Source: Saccharomyces uvarum | Taxonomy: Eukaryota > Ascomycota > Saccharomycetes > Saccharomycetales > Saccharomycetaceae | DNA length: 64,000 nucleotides | Direction: 5' to 3' | NCBI GenBank assembly: GCA_947243795.1 | Contig: OX365940.1 | Coordinates: forward strand, 558,001 to 622,000 | Shown here: positions 30,954-41,440 of the stretch, piece after piece | Position numbering within the stretch: the stretch's first letter is position 1 | Layout of the letters: each line of letters opens with the position of its first letter | The notes under the pieces: generated by a model | The model's input: only the letters and a program-made list of their open reading frames with translations | Told to the model about the DNA's origin: nothing | The model's database searches: none | Program-made: the position numbers and the translations under genes

Positions 30954-31599
30954 GTTTTCTTGGATTGGTGGTTTAGATGTTTCGGATTAAGGGTTCAGAT
31001 AGTAATAGGGATAATTCGAAACTATCAGCTTCCATACCGACCTTTTTATATCACTAATCTGGGAACTACGATTGAGCCAATTTGGCCCTATTCGTTGAAC
31101 ACACCCCCTGCAAATAGTGCTTCCCTAACCCTTAAGGAGATGAGAAACTGGCCTTTGAAAAGTCAAGATTAATAAAGTGGATGAGATCATATATCGTATG
31201 TGTACAGAAAGTCCCTACATAAATTAATGGGCGTGAAGAGGCAGCGTGGTACCAACCATCATAGCGATTTCCTTGCCTATACTCCAAGGGATAATAATAG
31301 AACAAACGTCATATGATGAAAAAGAAAGAAAGAAAAAAGAAATGAATTAAGCGACATAAAATCGGAAAAACAGTAGAAACTCCTGGGCTTTACAAAAAAA
31401 CATCAAACCCCTAGTATCTCTTCCCCTTTTTCCGGAGTTTTCAGAATAGAGTGATATCAAAGCTTTCATGCAGTGTAGGTGCCGGATGCGTGGATTTTAG
31501 TTAGGTGGTGCGATTAAACACTATACATTGTACTTTTTCTCTATTTGCACCATAGACACTCTAGAGAACTGCACTTACATAGTTGTCTATCCATATTAT
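30954..31599. promoter_or_regulatory. ALD3 promoter with stress elements; ALD2 3' flank
   Basis: This 646-bp region has CCCCT stress elements at 31105-31109, 31408-31412 and 31423-31427, which are binding sites for Msn2/Msn4. ALD3 is known to be induced by osmotic and general stress through these factors. An alternating purine stretch (GAAAGAAAGAAAAAAG) lies near 31320. No gene is seen. Confidence 0.6.
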
Positions 31600-33111
31600 T
31601 TATTTAAGATTTACATGGACAGCTTTTGTTTGAAGATAGGTATCAACACCGCTTTGTCCTAATTCTCTACCAATACCGCTCATTTTAAACCCACCAAAAG
31701 GAACGGTAACATCTTCGTCATTGGATGAGTTCACCCAAACAGTTCCTGCCTTGATGTCACGAGCAAACATGTGTGCCTTCTTCACGTCTCCAGTAAAGAT
31801 AGCAGAAGCAAGCCCGTAGCAAGTGTCATTGGCTAGTTTCATAGCATCATCGTAGTTTTCGAACTTACTGACAACCACAACGGGACCGAATATTTCCTCC
31901 TGTAACAATCTAGATGATTGTGGGACGTCAGTGAAGATTGTTGGCGGGATAAAGTAACCTTTGGCTTGCTCAACAGGGAATTCAGAAGTTTGGAACATGC
32001 TCAATTTTTCTTCCTTTTTACCGAGTTCGATGAATTCTTTGATACGGTCATATTGAGTACTTGATATAACTGGACCAACGAGACACTTTTCATCAAAGGG
32101 ATCAAAGTTTCCTGACACATCCCAGTCTTTCTTTGCAATCTCCTTGAACTTCTCGACGAACTTATCGTAAATTGAACTCTGGACATAAACTCTTGAGTTT
32201 GCAGTACAGTTTTGTCCCGAATTGTAGAATATACCAGCTGCTATCCAGTCAACAGCCTTGTCAAGGTCGGCATCTTCAAATACTAGAGCAGGAGATTTAC
32301 CGCCACATTCTAAAGTAACGTCCTTAAGGTTGGATTGGCCGGAGGCTTCCAACACGAACCCACCAACCTTGGTGCTTCCTGTAAAAGAAATCTTATCAAC
32401 ATCCATATGAGATGCTAGGGATTTTCCTACAAGCATCCCATAGCCAGGAAGAATATTGACAACACCTGCTGGAAACCCAGCCTTTTTAATCAATGTAGCA
32501 AAATAAAGTAGGGACAAGGAAGTATTTTCAGCTGGTTTGATGACCAGAGTGTTACCTGCAGCTAGCGCGCCTTGCAATTTCCAACATGCCATTGCTAGAG
32601 GATAATTCCATGGAATGATTTGCGCAACAACACCAAAGGGAACCTTCAAAGTGTACGCAAACTTTTCAGAAGATAATGGGATAGTATCACCCTTGTTATA
32701 CTTATCGGCAGATCCGGCAAAATATCTTGTTAGTTGCATGATTTGAGCTAAATCTCCCATAGCATTAGAATGGAAAGGTTTGCCAGCGTCTAAAGTCTCC
32801 AAAGCAGCTAACGTTTCTTGTTCTTCTTCGATGAGTTTCAGTAGGTTTGAGAGATATATGCCACGTTGCTCAGCAGATGTCTTTGACCAGACATTCTCAA
32901 AAGCATCTCTGGCTGCTTTGACCGCCTTATCGACATCCTTTTCGCTAGCGGCTTGGAAAGATGTTATAACTTCGCCGGTACTTGGGTTTACAGTCTCGAT
33001 AGTTTTACCATCTGATGAGGGGCAAAACTCGTTGTTGATGAACAACCCAAGTGGTTGTCTAACAGAGATTTTCAATTGTGGGATTTCGAGGTCTGTATAT
33101 AAATTAGGCAT
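31600..33111 (-). CDS. ALD2: Cytosolic aldehyde dehydrogenase Ald2
   Basis: The 503-residue paralog of Ald3 has the same architecture: VPWNYPLAM, FTGSTKVG, TLECGGKSP, YNSGQNCTANSR with C302 as nucleophile, and EIFGPVVVV. It lacks the last residues of Ald3 (ending HVNLK instead of HVNISLDK) and is a few residues shorter than the 506 I remember for S. cerevisiae Ald2. Its role is NAD+-dependent aldehyde oxidation in the cytosol, stress-induced, including polyamine-derived 3-aminopropanal. The first 90 codons are almost identical to those of ALD3, including silent sites, whereas the middle of the gene differs more. It is placed between ALD3 and EAR1 as in S. cerevisiae. Confidence 0.95.
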   Translation of the reverse strand: MPNLYTDLEIPQLKISVRQPLGLFINNEFCPSSDGKTIETVNPSTGEVITSFQAASEKDVDKAVKAARDAFENVWSKTSAEQRGIYLSNLLKLIEEEQETLAALETLDAGKPFHSNAMGDLAQIMQLTRYFAGSADKYNKGDTIPLSSEKFAYTLKVPFGVVAQIIPWNYPLAMACWKLQGALAAGNTLVIKPAENTSLSLLYFATLIKKAGFPAGVVNILPGYGMLVGKSLASHMDVDKISFTGSTKVGGFVLEASGQSNLKDVTLECGGKSPALVFEDADLDKAVDWIAAGIFYNSGQNCTANSRVYVQSSIYDKFVEKFKEIAKKDWDVSGNFDPFDEKCLVGPVISSTQYDRIKEFIELGKKEEKLSMFQTSEFPVEQAKGYFIPPTIFTDVPQSSRLLQEEIFGPVVVVSKFENYDDAMKLANDTCYGLASAIFTGDVKKAHMFARDIKAGTVWVNSSNDEDVTVPFGGFKMSGIGRELGQSGVDTYLQTKAVHVNLK

Positions 33112-33864
33112 GGCGCTCTCGTTTTGTTTGCTGATTTAGCTGATAAAAGGGAAAGAAAGGGGAGTAATTGAAACTCTTTTCATTGAGCTCGCGCTTTTAT
33201 ATAAATTATGTGGACTATGCTTCAATTACGTGAGTATTGATCGATAAACATAAGCATATCCCTAACCCCTAAACGACTTGAAGATAGATAATTAAAGAGA
33301 GGTGTTTAGTAAAGGGTTTTAGATTGTATATTATTAGTATCAAAAAGCCGCCGTGCATTAAATGGCGTGAAGAAGTAAGACGCTAAGTACGGCGATAGCG
33401 ATCTGCTTGCCTCTGGCGGCAAAATAGATAAGGGTCACTCGAAACAAAAGCGAGAAAAAAATGCTGGAAGAATGATAGACGAGGAAGATAAGCTATTTTC
33501 CAAACTAAATAAACTCTTCATATCAAGATTCCTTATTAGAAATTTGTGGCCAGACATTAACGGAAGCACTTTGAGTTTCTACAACATTTTCTTCTTCTTT
33601 CCAGGATTAAAATAAGCAAGAGGCTATGCGGAAAATATGAGTAAAAAGAAGTCAACTTGAAAGTAACAAAAAGATCTAACGGGCCAACCAGTCGTCCTTA
33701 GTAGTATATGTAAAATATATGTATATGTATATGCCATACCATTATATCGAGTAGGTAATTGGGTTGAAACCCTCTCATGAAAGAAATCACCAGCTTCCAA
33801 TGTTTTGTAAAATAATAACACTTCAAACACGGCTTGCGAAAGAAGTGTACAGACGGGCTACCGT
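33112..33864. promoter_or_regulatory. ALD2 promoter with stress elements; EAR1 3' flank
   Basis: Within these 753 bp I see AGGGG at 33158-33162 and CCCCT at 33266-33270, both Msn2/Msn4-type stress elements, and TATATAAA-type sequence near 33200. ALD2 is known to depend on Msn2/4 and the HOG pathway. The half towards EAR1 contains no recognised gene. A short TATG/TATA repeat occurs near 33705-33735. Confidence 0.55.
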
Positions 33865-35550
33865 TTAAGCCTGGCCATTCTCGCCAAACCCGAGTTCCAA
33901 GTCATGCATCCTGCTTTCGTAATCACTAAATCTAAAGGTCTCTTCGCGATCTTTATCGTGATCGTCACCTTCTTCATTATCGTTATTAGAGTTATCGAAA
34001 GATGGTTCATTATTCATTAAGTTTTTGCTTGTTCCAATAGTTCGCCGGGCTGGTAAGATTTTAATCTTTGAATGATGTTCATCGTCTGAATAACTTGGCG
34101 GCTGCATGGGCAAGGAATCTAGATTAATCTCCTCATTCGTGATTTCCTTCCCAGTGGGAGGCGACATGGTGAATTCGAATCCTGGTGGTGGCGGTAATAT
34201 TTCACCGTTTCTTATAATAATATCATCATTGACATTAGTGGTGGCACCGGCACCAGCGTCACTGTCGCCATCTGAAAAATCATCGTCAAAATCATTGTCT
34301 TCACCGCCGCTTTCTAACAGAGTGTCCTTCCCGTAGTCTTCGTAAGAGGGAGGGGGCAGTTTGATGCCGTTTGATTTTGCGTACCCCCACTTCTTAACGT
34401 TTGCCTCGATGTAAACGAAGCCATAAGTACCGAAATTCACATGAATTTGACAAGGCACATTGGAGCCAATTACCGGGTATAAATATTTAAACTTCCAACC
34501 GCGAATATGGCCGCCAACAGATTTTTCATTTAGTTTCTTCCCGTTCCTGGTAAAAAAAACTGTTCCACTATGTGATCTGTAGCCGATGCCGATAATGTCT
34601 CCTTTCTCGCACGCCGGGAACAACGTCTTTAATTGTTCGTTTAAGTTGAAGGAGTCGTTGAACCTCCTGGCTCCGTTCGAATCGTATGCTATTGAATGAT
34701 GATGTCTCCCCGGTAACCTGAAATATGGGTAAGGTTGGGTGGAAAGACCGAACGAGATTACATTTCTTAACGCGTTGTCACCACTGGCGCTACTGTTTAA
34801 AGGGCCATCTGTTTCGAATATCTTGAATTCACAGTAGTACACTTTATTGATGCATGGAATGGGTAGGTTCGTGGATATGGAGGCGTCATAATTATAATTT
34901 AGGAACGAAACCTCGGTTTTGCTTTCCACGATGACGGTATGGTTCGGCATATCAGGATTTGGTTTAAATTCCCAGGCGTAAGCTCCCTCCTCTTGAATGT
35001 ATTGTCTTGTTTGGTCGTTCATGATCGGGTCGACGCTATTGGTATCCGGGCTGTTACTATCGGGTTGCTGTAGTAGCCCCTGGTTGAGTAGAAAAGGTGG
35101 ATTCTGCTTGATATATTCTTCACCTTGCTTATAATAAAACTGCTCTTCAGGTGAGAGTTGCGCCAACTTGTCCCTAACTTCATTAATATCGTCTAGATTG
35201 TTGGGCCATCTCAAACTCATGTTTTCCATTAGCCGTCTACTGTGGACGTGCGAAGTGTTTTCATCGTAATCGTTGAACAAAGATATTCTTTGACTAGGGC
35301 CGTGCTCGTTATAATACGCCGTTATCAGCCGTGTAGCAATTTGTTTCGTGAGGAAATAGACGACACAGATGACAATATAGACCACCACTAGGGTTCCAAA
35401 CGCAAACAGCATGATGTCCATGTTAAGTTCGTCAGCGCCGTCTTCATCAAAGGGAACATTATCAAGGGGAACCACCGAGGACGCACCCCGACGTATCTGT
35501 CCACTTAGTGATCCGAGCACCAGCGATTTTATCAGAAACTTGGATGACAT
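33865..35550 (-). CDS. EAR1: Rsp5 adaptor Ear1 (endosomal protein sorting)
   Basis: The 561-residue protein works with its paralog Ssh4 to recruit the ubiquitin ligase Rsp5 to cargo at endosomes, sending proteins to the vacuole. A signal-anchor helix is present near residues 46-68 ([20 protein letters not shown]). A SPRY domain spans about residues 210-370 ([45 protein letters not shown]). Two PY motifs that bind Rsp5 WW domains are visible, [10 protein letters not shown] and QPPSYSDDE. The C-terminus is acidic. The length is slightly above S. cerevisiae Ear1 (550). It diverges from HOT1. Confidence 0.96.
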   Translation of the reverse strand: MSSKFLIKSLVLGSLSGQIRRGASSVVPLDNVPFDEDGADELNMDIMLFAFGTLVVVYIVICVVYFLTKQIATRLITAYYNEHGPSQRISLFNDYDENTSHVHSRRLMENMSLRWPNNLDDINEVRDKLAQLSPEEQFYYKQGEEYIKQNPPFLLNQGLLQQPDSNSPDTNSVDPIMNDQTRQYIQEEGAYAWEFKPNPDMPNHTVIVESKTEVSFLNYNYDASISTNLPIPCINKVYYCEFKIFETDGPLNSSASGDNALRNVISFGLSTQPYPYFRLPGRHHHSIAYDSNGARRFNDSFNLNEQLKTLFPACEKGDIIGIGYRSHSGTVFFTRNGKKLNEKSVGGHIRGWKFKYLYPVIGSNVPCQIHVNFGTYGFVYIEANVKKWGYAKSNGIKLPPPSYEDYGKDTLLESGGEDNDFDDDFSDGDSDAGAGATTNVNDDIIIRNGEILPPPPGFEFTMSPPTGKEITNEEINLDSLPMQPPSYSDDEHHSKIKILPARRTIGTSKNLMNNEPSFDNSNNDNEEGDDHDKDREETFRFSDYESRMHDLELGFGENGQA

Positions 35551-36121
35551 TCTTTCTCTGTTTTTTCTTTGTACTTTTGGCCCTGTGGAGCTTAAGGCTT
35601 ATTAGAGAAATTAATTAATAGAAGGGTATAGATAAACTAGGAATCGGTTTCTAGAAGATGCGGCAGCCAGGCGTCAGTTCTCTCTGTATTCAATATGGTA
35701 TAGCGGGCCAGTACTCTACGCATGTAACAAAACACCTTCTCAAAAATCCTCCCTATATGGAAAAGCAACCCTGGATGAAACACTGTTCAGAAAGTGAGTC
35801 TCAATGAATTTTCATTATGGCGTTTAGACGGTTATACCTGATATTTGCCTTTTTACCTTTATAGCGCACCGTTCCGAAGGGAAAAAGAAATTCAGCGGGA
35901 GGGTTAGGTTCAATCGGAGAAAATTCTAGGCTAAAGTTGTATTTTCTAGGGTGAGGCTACTGAGATATAGCGTATATATAGGTCATTTAGGGCTTGAGGA
36001 AAATGTACTTTGATGGGTAATTTGAACTTTTTCCATCGTTTGTATAACTATGCATAGAATAATCTAACTCTATCCTGATATATTGTTTGGCGATTTATTT
36101 AAACTAAAAGATGCGTGTAGG
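35551..36121. promoter_or_regulatory. Divergent promoter region between EAR1 and HOT1
   Basis: This 571-bp gap separates the EAR1 start from the first HOT1 ATG. The last 54 bp before that ATG form an open frame in phase with HOT1, bounded by a TAA at 36065-36067. TATA-like sequence (GCGTATATATAGG) lies near 35970. No separate gene is present. Confidence 0.45.
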
Positions 36122-38203
36122 ATGAACAGTCAAGTAAATGAGGATGCTATAGACATCAATCTTGGTCTCTCTTTGCCCACCCATATTTCGCCAGCGGCTG
36201 GCTCTGAGAGCGCCACTGGCAGCAACGTCAGCACACTTCACAACGATGGGCAGGCGCTAAATGGCAATCTCTTGAGGAGTTCGACCGCGAACTCTACGCC
36301 GACAGGCGCTAGCCAGCAGACTGAAACTATTGGCGAAAAGCTGAACAACGAGGAGCGGGTGAACTCGAATCCCTCTGCTTCGAACTCGACCATTGCGGGC
36401 ACAGGACGTATGTTGAGCCAGTCTTTGACGAACGACTCGCCCTCGAATGAGATATCGACGGACCAGTTGAAGATTTTCCAAAGAATGGATGAGATGAGTG
36501 CAAGAATGATTGAGATGGAGGAGAGTTTTAATCAGCTGTCCAGCAAAATCGTGGAGCAAAACTCGATGGTTCTAAACTTAAAGCAAGATAACTATAAAGT
36601 CTTGAACAAGTTGAACATACTGCTTAAACTAGTGGCGCAGCCGAGTGTGCGCCCAAGCTCGAACAATGCCCAGAATAAGCTTGCCGTCGATTTGCTAAAT
36701 TCGATATCAGCCGTTAGCGGCGCTTACTTGCAGAAAATGCAAAATAATGGTTCTGGTAACCAGCACAACACCGAGCCACGCACCGGGCTTTCCAACACCC
36801 CCCTCAATTCGAACCAGCATCCAAGTACGAACGCAAGCATTAATGTAAACACGAACGCCGCTCACCTTAACAACCAATTTTCCAATGCACTAACAACAAT
36901 TTTGCCCGATCAGCGATCCAATCGATATAATAGTGCTCAAAATATAAACCTACCTCCGCAAGGAAACGCAAAACATTTTTCCAACCCAGGCGCAGCAGGT
37001 TCTGTCCCAAACACACATGCCAACCAGAACCAACCGCAAATTCAGAACCAACAGCAAATTCAGAACGATAACTCAAATTCAAACCAGCAAGTAAATCGCT
37101 CGTCCATTGCTTTCCCCAGTACTTCAACTGATAAGGCATTCAAGCTGAATCCGAATGGAATGAAAAGACGTAGAAGAAATACCCAAAACGGCAACAATTC
37201 AGGCACTAATGCCAATGGTATGAATTACATTCAAAGGCCTACAACAATGCTGTCTCCTTTGACGAATTTCCACAATTCTACCACCAGTATGAATTATACG
37301 CCTTCTTCCATTCATTCAAGCATTACTAGTGCTTCGAATTCATTTCATGATCTAAATTCGCTGAATAATTTTGGCACAACGACAGCTTTAAGTTTACCTA
37401 GCTTAAGTCTCGAAAACGCTTCGTTTCCCACAAATCCAAATGGTTCATTTCCTAATAATAATAACATCAATAATGCCCAACCGCCTTTATCGTTTTCCCA
37501 GTTAATTAATCAAGCGAGTACTACGTCCGAGCTGTTGGCAAACGGTGGTGGCGGGGTGAACACAAACATTGTAAAGAGAAATAGAAGCTCTACTTTACCT
37601 TCGCACTCAAAACCAATGGAGATGAAAAACAACGCTGACGATGATGGTTATCAAGAAGATGACGATGACGGTGATGATGAAGGCGATGGGCGCGATAACG
37701 AAGAAGACAGTACTGCCGAAGAAGACGAAGTGGATGACGAGATTGAGACCGAAATCAAGAACGTCTCTGCCAATAAGCATAGAAGAAATTTGCTGCATAA
37801 AAGAGGTGATTCTCTCAATGGTAGAAGAAAGTATCACGATGAGCCGGCAGGCAGACACAACTCAAACTCAAACTCAAACTCAAACCTACATTACAGGATA
37901 CTAAAAGCACCCACCGACGTGAAGACAATATGGGAAGAATACAGCACTGGTATCAGGGGGAAGCCGTCAATCAAGTATCTCGAGTCCAAATACGGTAACA
38001 AATGGAGGCTGAATAAAAACAAGAAGACATTTTCAAGACGGAAAAGACTGTACAAGTTCATTTTGAATGGCATGGAGAAAGGCAAAACAGCACAGGAGAT
38101 GATAGAGACCCTAGAGAACAAAAGGTTGTACAAAGATGACGAGGATGGGGAAGTAAAGAAAAGAACCATTGGCTGGTTGCAAGAAAGCCTTGCCGGGCTA
38201 TAG
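36122..38203 (+). CDS. HOT1: Osmostress transcription factor Hot1
   Basis: This ORF encodes 693 residues from the first in-frame ATG ([15 protein letters not shown]). Hot1 is the target of the Hog1 kinase that activates glycerol genes such as GPD1 and STL1 in high osmolarity. A coiled-coil segment lies near residues 110-175 ([20 protein letters not shown]). Long Asn/Ser/Thr-rich disordered sequence with Ser/Thr-Pro sites follows, then an acidic block ([16 protein letters not shown]). The C-terminal Gcr1-like DNA-binding domain runs from about 590 to 665 ([27 protein letters not shown]). The S. cerevisiae protein is longer at the N-terminus (about 719), and 18 sense codons upstream stay open here without an ATG. 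A start at the in-frame TTG (36083) is possible but unsupported. Confidence 0.92.
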   Translation: MNSQVNEDAIDINLGLSLPTHISPAAGSESATGSNVSTLHNDGQALNGNLLRSSTANSTPTGASQQTETIGEKLNNEERVNSNPSASNSTIAGTGRMLSQSLTNDSPSNEISTDQLKIFQRMDEMSARMIEMEESFNQLSSKIVEQNSMVLNLKQDNYKVLNKLNILLKLVAQPSVRPSSNNAQNKLAVDLLNSISAVSGAYLQKMQNNGSGNQHNTEPRTGLSNTPLNSNQHPSTNASINVNTNAAHLNNQFSNALTTILPDQRSNRYNSAQNINLPPQGNAKHFSNPGAAGSVPNTHANQNQPQIQNQQQIQNDNSNSNQQVNRSSIAFPSTSTDKAFKLNPNGMKRRRRNTQNGNNSGTNANGMNYIQRPTTMLSPLTNFHNSTTSMNYTPSSIHSSITSASNSFHDLNSLNNFGTTTALSLPSLSLENASFPTNPNGSFPNNNNINNAQPPLSFSQLINQASTTSELLANGGGGVNTNIVKRNRSSTLPSHSKPMEMKNNADDDGYQEDDDDGDDEGDGRDNEEDSTAEEDEVDDEIETEIKNVSANKHRRNLLHKRGDSLNGRRKYHDEPAGRHNSNSNSNSNLHYRILKAPTDVKTIWEEYSTGIRGKPSIKYLESKYGNKWRLNKNKKTFSRRKRLYKFILNGMEKGKTAQEMIETLENKRLYKDDEDGEVKKRTIGWLQESLAGL

Positions 38204-38744
38204 GGCAACCCTCCCGAACTAAATAAATGTTTATAGTCGTATTAAGGGAATGGAGCGGTAACAGCAACCCTTGAAGCACTCGGCTAATTAATAAAATTCA
38301 GAAGCGCTTTCTCTTCAAAGATAAAGGGGACGGACAAGTTGTGAATTTCTTCTTTTATAGAGAAGAGTGCATAATATGTAAATCAATGCGTTAGGCGGCG
38401 CATTTTTGGTGAATTTTTGGCGTGGTTAACCCTCGAAAAGCTTCGGGAAGGCGAAAAAAGCCACCCCGATGGCTTGAAGATGACAAATTGCTCCCTAGCT
38501 GCGGCCATATAAGCTTGGCACCGACGAAAAAGGGAAAAAAGAGAAGAATGTCGTACAGAAACTTTTACAACCACGTGCAGATTTTCTCAACATCACCCCC
38601 CTTTTCCGTTGTATAAGTAGGAACTATTGTAGGCTTACGAAAAACCAAATTTCTCGAGATCATTTCAAAATGATTGCTTTTGGTATATTAGTGTCTTAAG
38701 CAATTGATATATACAGTACTACAAGTGAAAAAAAATCAGCAATA
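38204..38744 (+). promoter_or_regulatory. DDR48 promoter with stress elements
   Basis: These 541 bp between HOT1 and DDR48, which lie in tandem, contain AGGGG at 38325-38329 and CCCCT at 38598-38602, matching the Msn2/Msn4 stress element. TATA-like GTATAAGTAG follows at about 38612. An A-rich leader lies just before the ATG. DDR48 is known to be induced by DNA damage, heat and osmotic stress. No gene is present. Confidence 0.55.
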
Positions 38745-38782
38745 ATGGGTTTATTTGATAAAGTGAAGCAATTCACCAACAG

Positions 38783-38813
<31 letters not shown>

Positions 38814-40370
38814 AATTCTGGTAGAGATAATCAAAAAGATTATGTTTCCAGGGCTGAAAACATGATCGGTCAAGATAGAGTCGACAAAATAAGATCCAAG
38901 ATTGGCGAGGATAAATTTGACAGTATGGAATCTAAGGTTCGTCAAAAGCTTTCCAGAACTTCTATAAATGACAACAGCAACGACAACAACAAGTCGTCTT
39001 ACGGTTCTTCCAACAACGATGACACTTATGGATCTTCTAACAACGACGACACTTATGGATCTTCTAACAACAACGACGACTCATACGGTTCATCCAACAA
39101 GAACAAGTCTTCTTACGGTTCTTCCAACAACGATGACACTTACGGTTCCTCCAACAATGACGACTCATACGGATCATCCAACAAGAACAAGTCGTCTTAC
39201 GGTTCTTCCAACAACGATGATACTTATGGATCTTCTAACAACAACAACGATGATACTTATGGCTCTTCTGACAAGAACAAGTCGTCTTACGGTTCTTCCA
39301 ACAACGATGATACTTATGGCTCATCTAACAACAACGACGACTCATACGGTTCTTCCAACAAGAACAAGTCTTCTTACGGTTCTTCCAACAACGATGATAC
39401 TTATGGCTCATCTAACAACAACGACGACTCATACGGTTCTTCCAACAAGAACAAGTCTTCTTACGGTTCTTCCAACAACGATGATACTTATGGCTCATCT
39501 AACAACAACGACGACTCATACGGTTCTTCCAACAAGAACAAGTCTTCTTACGGTTCTTCCAACAACGATGATACTTATGGCTCATCTAACAACAACGACG
39601 ACTCATACGGTTCTTCCAACAAGAACAAGTCTTCTTACGGTTCTTCCAACAACGATGATACTTATGGCTCATCTAACAACAACGACGACTCATACGGTTC
39701 TTCCAACAAGAACAAGTCTTCTTACGGTTCTTCCAACAACGATGATACTTATGGCTCATCTAACAACAACGACGACTCATACGGTTCTTCCAACAAGAAC
39801 AAGTCTTCTTACGGTTCTTCCAACAACGATGATACTTATGGCTCATCTAACAACAACGACGACTCATACGGTTCTTCCAACAAGAACAAGTCTTCTTACG
39901 GTTCTTCCAACAACGATGACACTTACGGTTCCTCCAACAATGACGACTCATACGGATCGTCCAACAAGAACAAGTCTTCTTACGGTTCTTCCAACAACGA
40001 TGACACTTACGGTTCCTCCAACAATGACGACTCATACGGATCGTCCAACAAGAACAAGTCTTCTTACGGTTCTTCCAACAACGATGACACTTACGGTTCC
40101 TCCAACAATGACGACTCATACGGATCATCCAACAAGAACAAGTCTTCTTACGGTTCCTCCAACAACGATGACACTTATGGCTCATCTAACAACAACGACG
40201 ACTCATACGGTTCTTCCAACAAGAACAAGTCATCTTACGGTTCCTCCAACAACGATGACTCATACGGCTCATCCAACAACAACGACTCATATGGTTCTAA
40301 CAACAATAATTCTTACGGTTCGTCTAACAACGGTAGCCGTAACCAATACGGTGGTGACGACAATTACTAG
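38745..40370 (+). CDS. DDR48: Stress protein Ddr48 (tandem-repeat protein)
   Basis: The 541-residue hydrophilic protein (about 430 in S. cerevisiae) is DNA-damage- and stress-inducible. ATPase and GTPase activities have been reported for it, but its role is unclear. The first 80 residues are a unique, charged segment (MGLFDKVKQFTNSNND, RVDKIRSKIGEDKFDS). The rest is built from octapeptide-like units SSNNDDTYG, SSNNNDDSYG and SSNKNKSSYG arranged in triplets. The tail ends SYGSSNNGSRNQYGGDDNY. There is no signal peptide or membrane segment. The extra length relative to S. cerevisiae lies in the repeats. Confidence 0.96.
39351..40124 (+). repeat. Tandem repeat array in DDR48 with two sub-arrays (87 bp x6 and 84 bp x3)
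   Basis: Six consecutive 87-bp units from 39351 to 39872 are identical base for base by eye, beginning at 39351, 39438, 39525, 39612, 39699 and 39786. They are followed by three 84-bp units beginning at 39873, 39957 and 40041; these differ from each other at one to two bases. Less regular units flank both blocks (39000-39350 and 40125-40290). All units are multiples of three, so copy number can change without breaking the frame. Confidence 0.95.
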
Positions 40371-40572
40371 ACTCCCTGATCCGCTTCATCAAAAAAACAT
40401 TATATTTTTTAGTAAGTTATATAATAGGTATATATCCGTATTGCCTAGCAGTCTGATTTTATTCACTTTTTCCTACTTTAATAGCAATATCAACTACAGA
40501 AGCTTACTGTATACATATTTAAGTAATCACAAGCGACAGGTATGAAAGATTTATCAGTATGATGCACTTTAT

Positions 40573-40782
40573 TTATTCTTCTCTCTTCACGGCCCCTTTT
40601 AATTTATTGTATTGCTCCTGGTAGTCGGGTTTGTCACTGCTGTCGCCACTGCTGTCGGACTTACTATTTTTGTCCTTACTAGCCATCTCTTTGAAGGCAT
40701 CGCTCACCACCTTTGCATCACCTTGCAATTTTTCCTTTGAGCTCTGGAATATCTCGCTTACTTTTTGTTGATCTGTATTCAT
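40573..40782 (-). CDS. PAI3: Proteinase A inhibitor IA3
   Basis: The 69-residue protein is the cytosolic inhibitor of the vacuolar aspartic protease Pep4. It is unfolded in solution, and its N-terminal half becomes a helix in the protease active site. The inhibitory segment MNTDQQKVSEIFQSSKEKLQ matches S. cerevisiae Pai3 as I remember it. The C-terminal half is charged (SKDKNSKSDSSGDSSD) and ends QYNKLKGAVKREE. The start at 40780-40782 was chosen because it gives the known 68-residue form; the frame is open 47 codons further upstream but that part is intergenic in character. It is divergent from SIP18. Confidence 0.95.
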   Translation of the reverse strand: MNTDQQKVSEIFQSSKEKLQGDAKVVSDAFKEMASKDKNSKSDSSGDSSDKPDYQEQYNKLKGAVKREE

Positions 40783-41440
40783 TTTGGGTATTTTAATAGT
40801 ATTACTTTTTTTTGCCACTCTATCGAAACAGGACAGAAATGACTCCCAGAATAGAGTTTTCATACTACTTTTCATTATATAGATAATTCCAAGCCCGGGG
40901 CGATTGCCCCTTAGATTTGACAATCCAATAAGGTGCAGTGTTGTACAATCAATCTAGCCACTTTAGATGCTTAGTTGAATTCTTCTCAGCATTACGTATC
41001 GCTCCTTCCTATTGTGCCCTCCCTTAATCGTCCCCTAAACGGTTTTTGGCGGTGCCCCTTTAAAAACCTTCTTTTCTTCTTCCGTGATAGTCTTGTCTTG
41101 TCTGTCATGTTAAGGCTTATTGGAGGTTTATATCATAAGTTTGGGTTTTTTGGAAAGAATCTAGACGGCTCATGTTTACTGCTAAACGTGTGTTAAGGAT
41201 CAGTACGCATCTAAAGGGAGCCCAATTTCACGCTCACAGAAACTATTGGTCATTAAGTAAGTCCAAATCAACGTCTGAAGAGGGAGAGAGCTAAAAGAGG
41301 AATGCTATCCCTCAAAAATCAAGGCTATAGATACATATATAAACAGGCGTAATTTCATTCTAAACCTTTTTCTGGCTGGTTGTCCTTAATCTTGACTCCC
41401 GTAGCTTCTTAATAATAGCATAACAGATAATATATCCAAG
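40783..41440. promoter_or_regulatory. Divergent PAI3/SIP18 promoter with clustered stress elements
   Basis: This 658-bp region carries CCCCT elements at 40907-40911, 41033-41037 and 41055-41059, plus the GC-rich palindromic core CCCGGGG at 40894-40900. A TATA box (ATACATATATAAAC) lies near 41332-41345, about 95 bp before the SIP18 ATG. SIP18 and PAI3 are stress-induced in S. cerevisiae, SIP18 strongly by osmotic stress and desiccation. Msn2/Msn4 control fits the elements, but binding is inferred. Confidence 0.6.

Noticed and set aside
39847-40185. Minus-strand 112-codon frame rich in Cys, Arg and His inside DDR48.
   Set aside because: It is the reverse reading of the tandem repeats and is explained by them.
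39000-40290. Regularly spaced repeats that could be mistaken for a CRISPR array.
   Set aside because: The units abut without unique spacers, lie in frame in a protein-coding gene, and the genome is eukaryotic.
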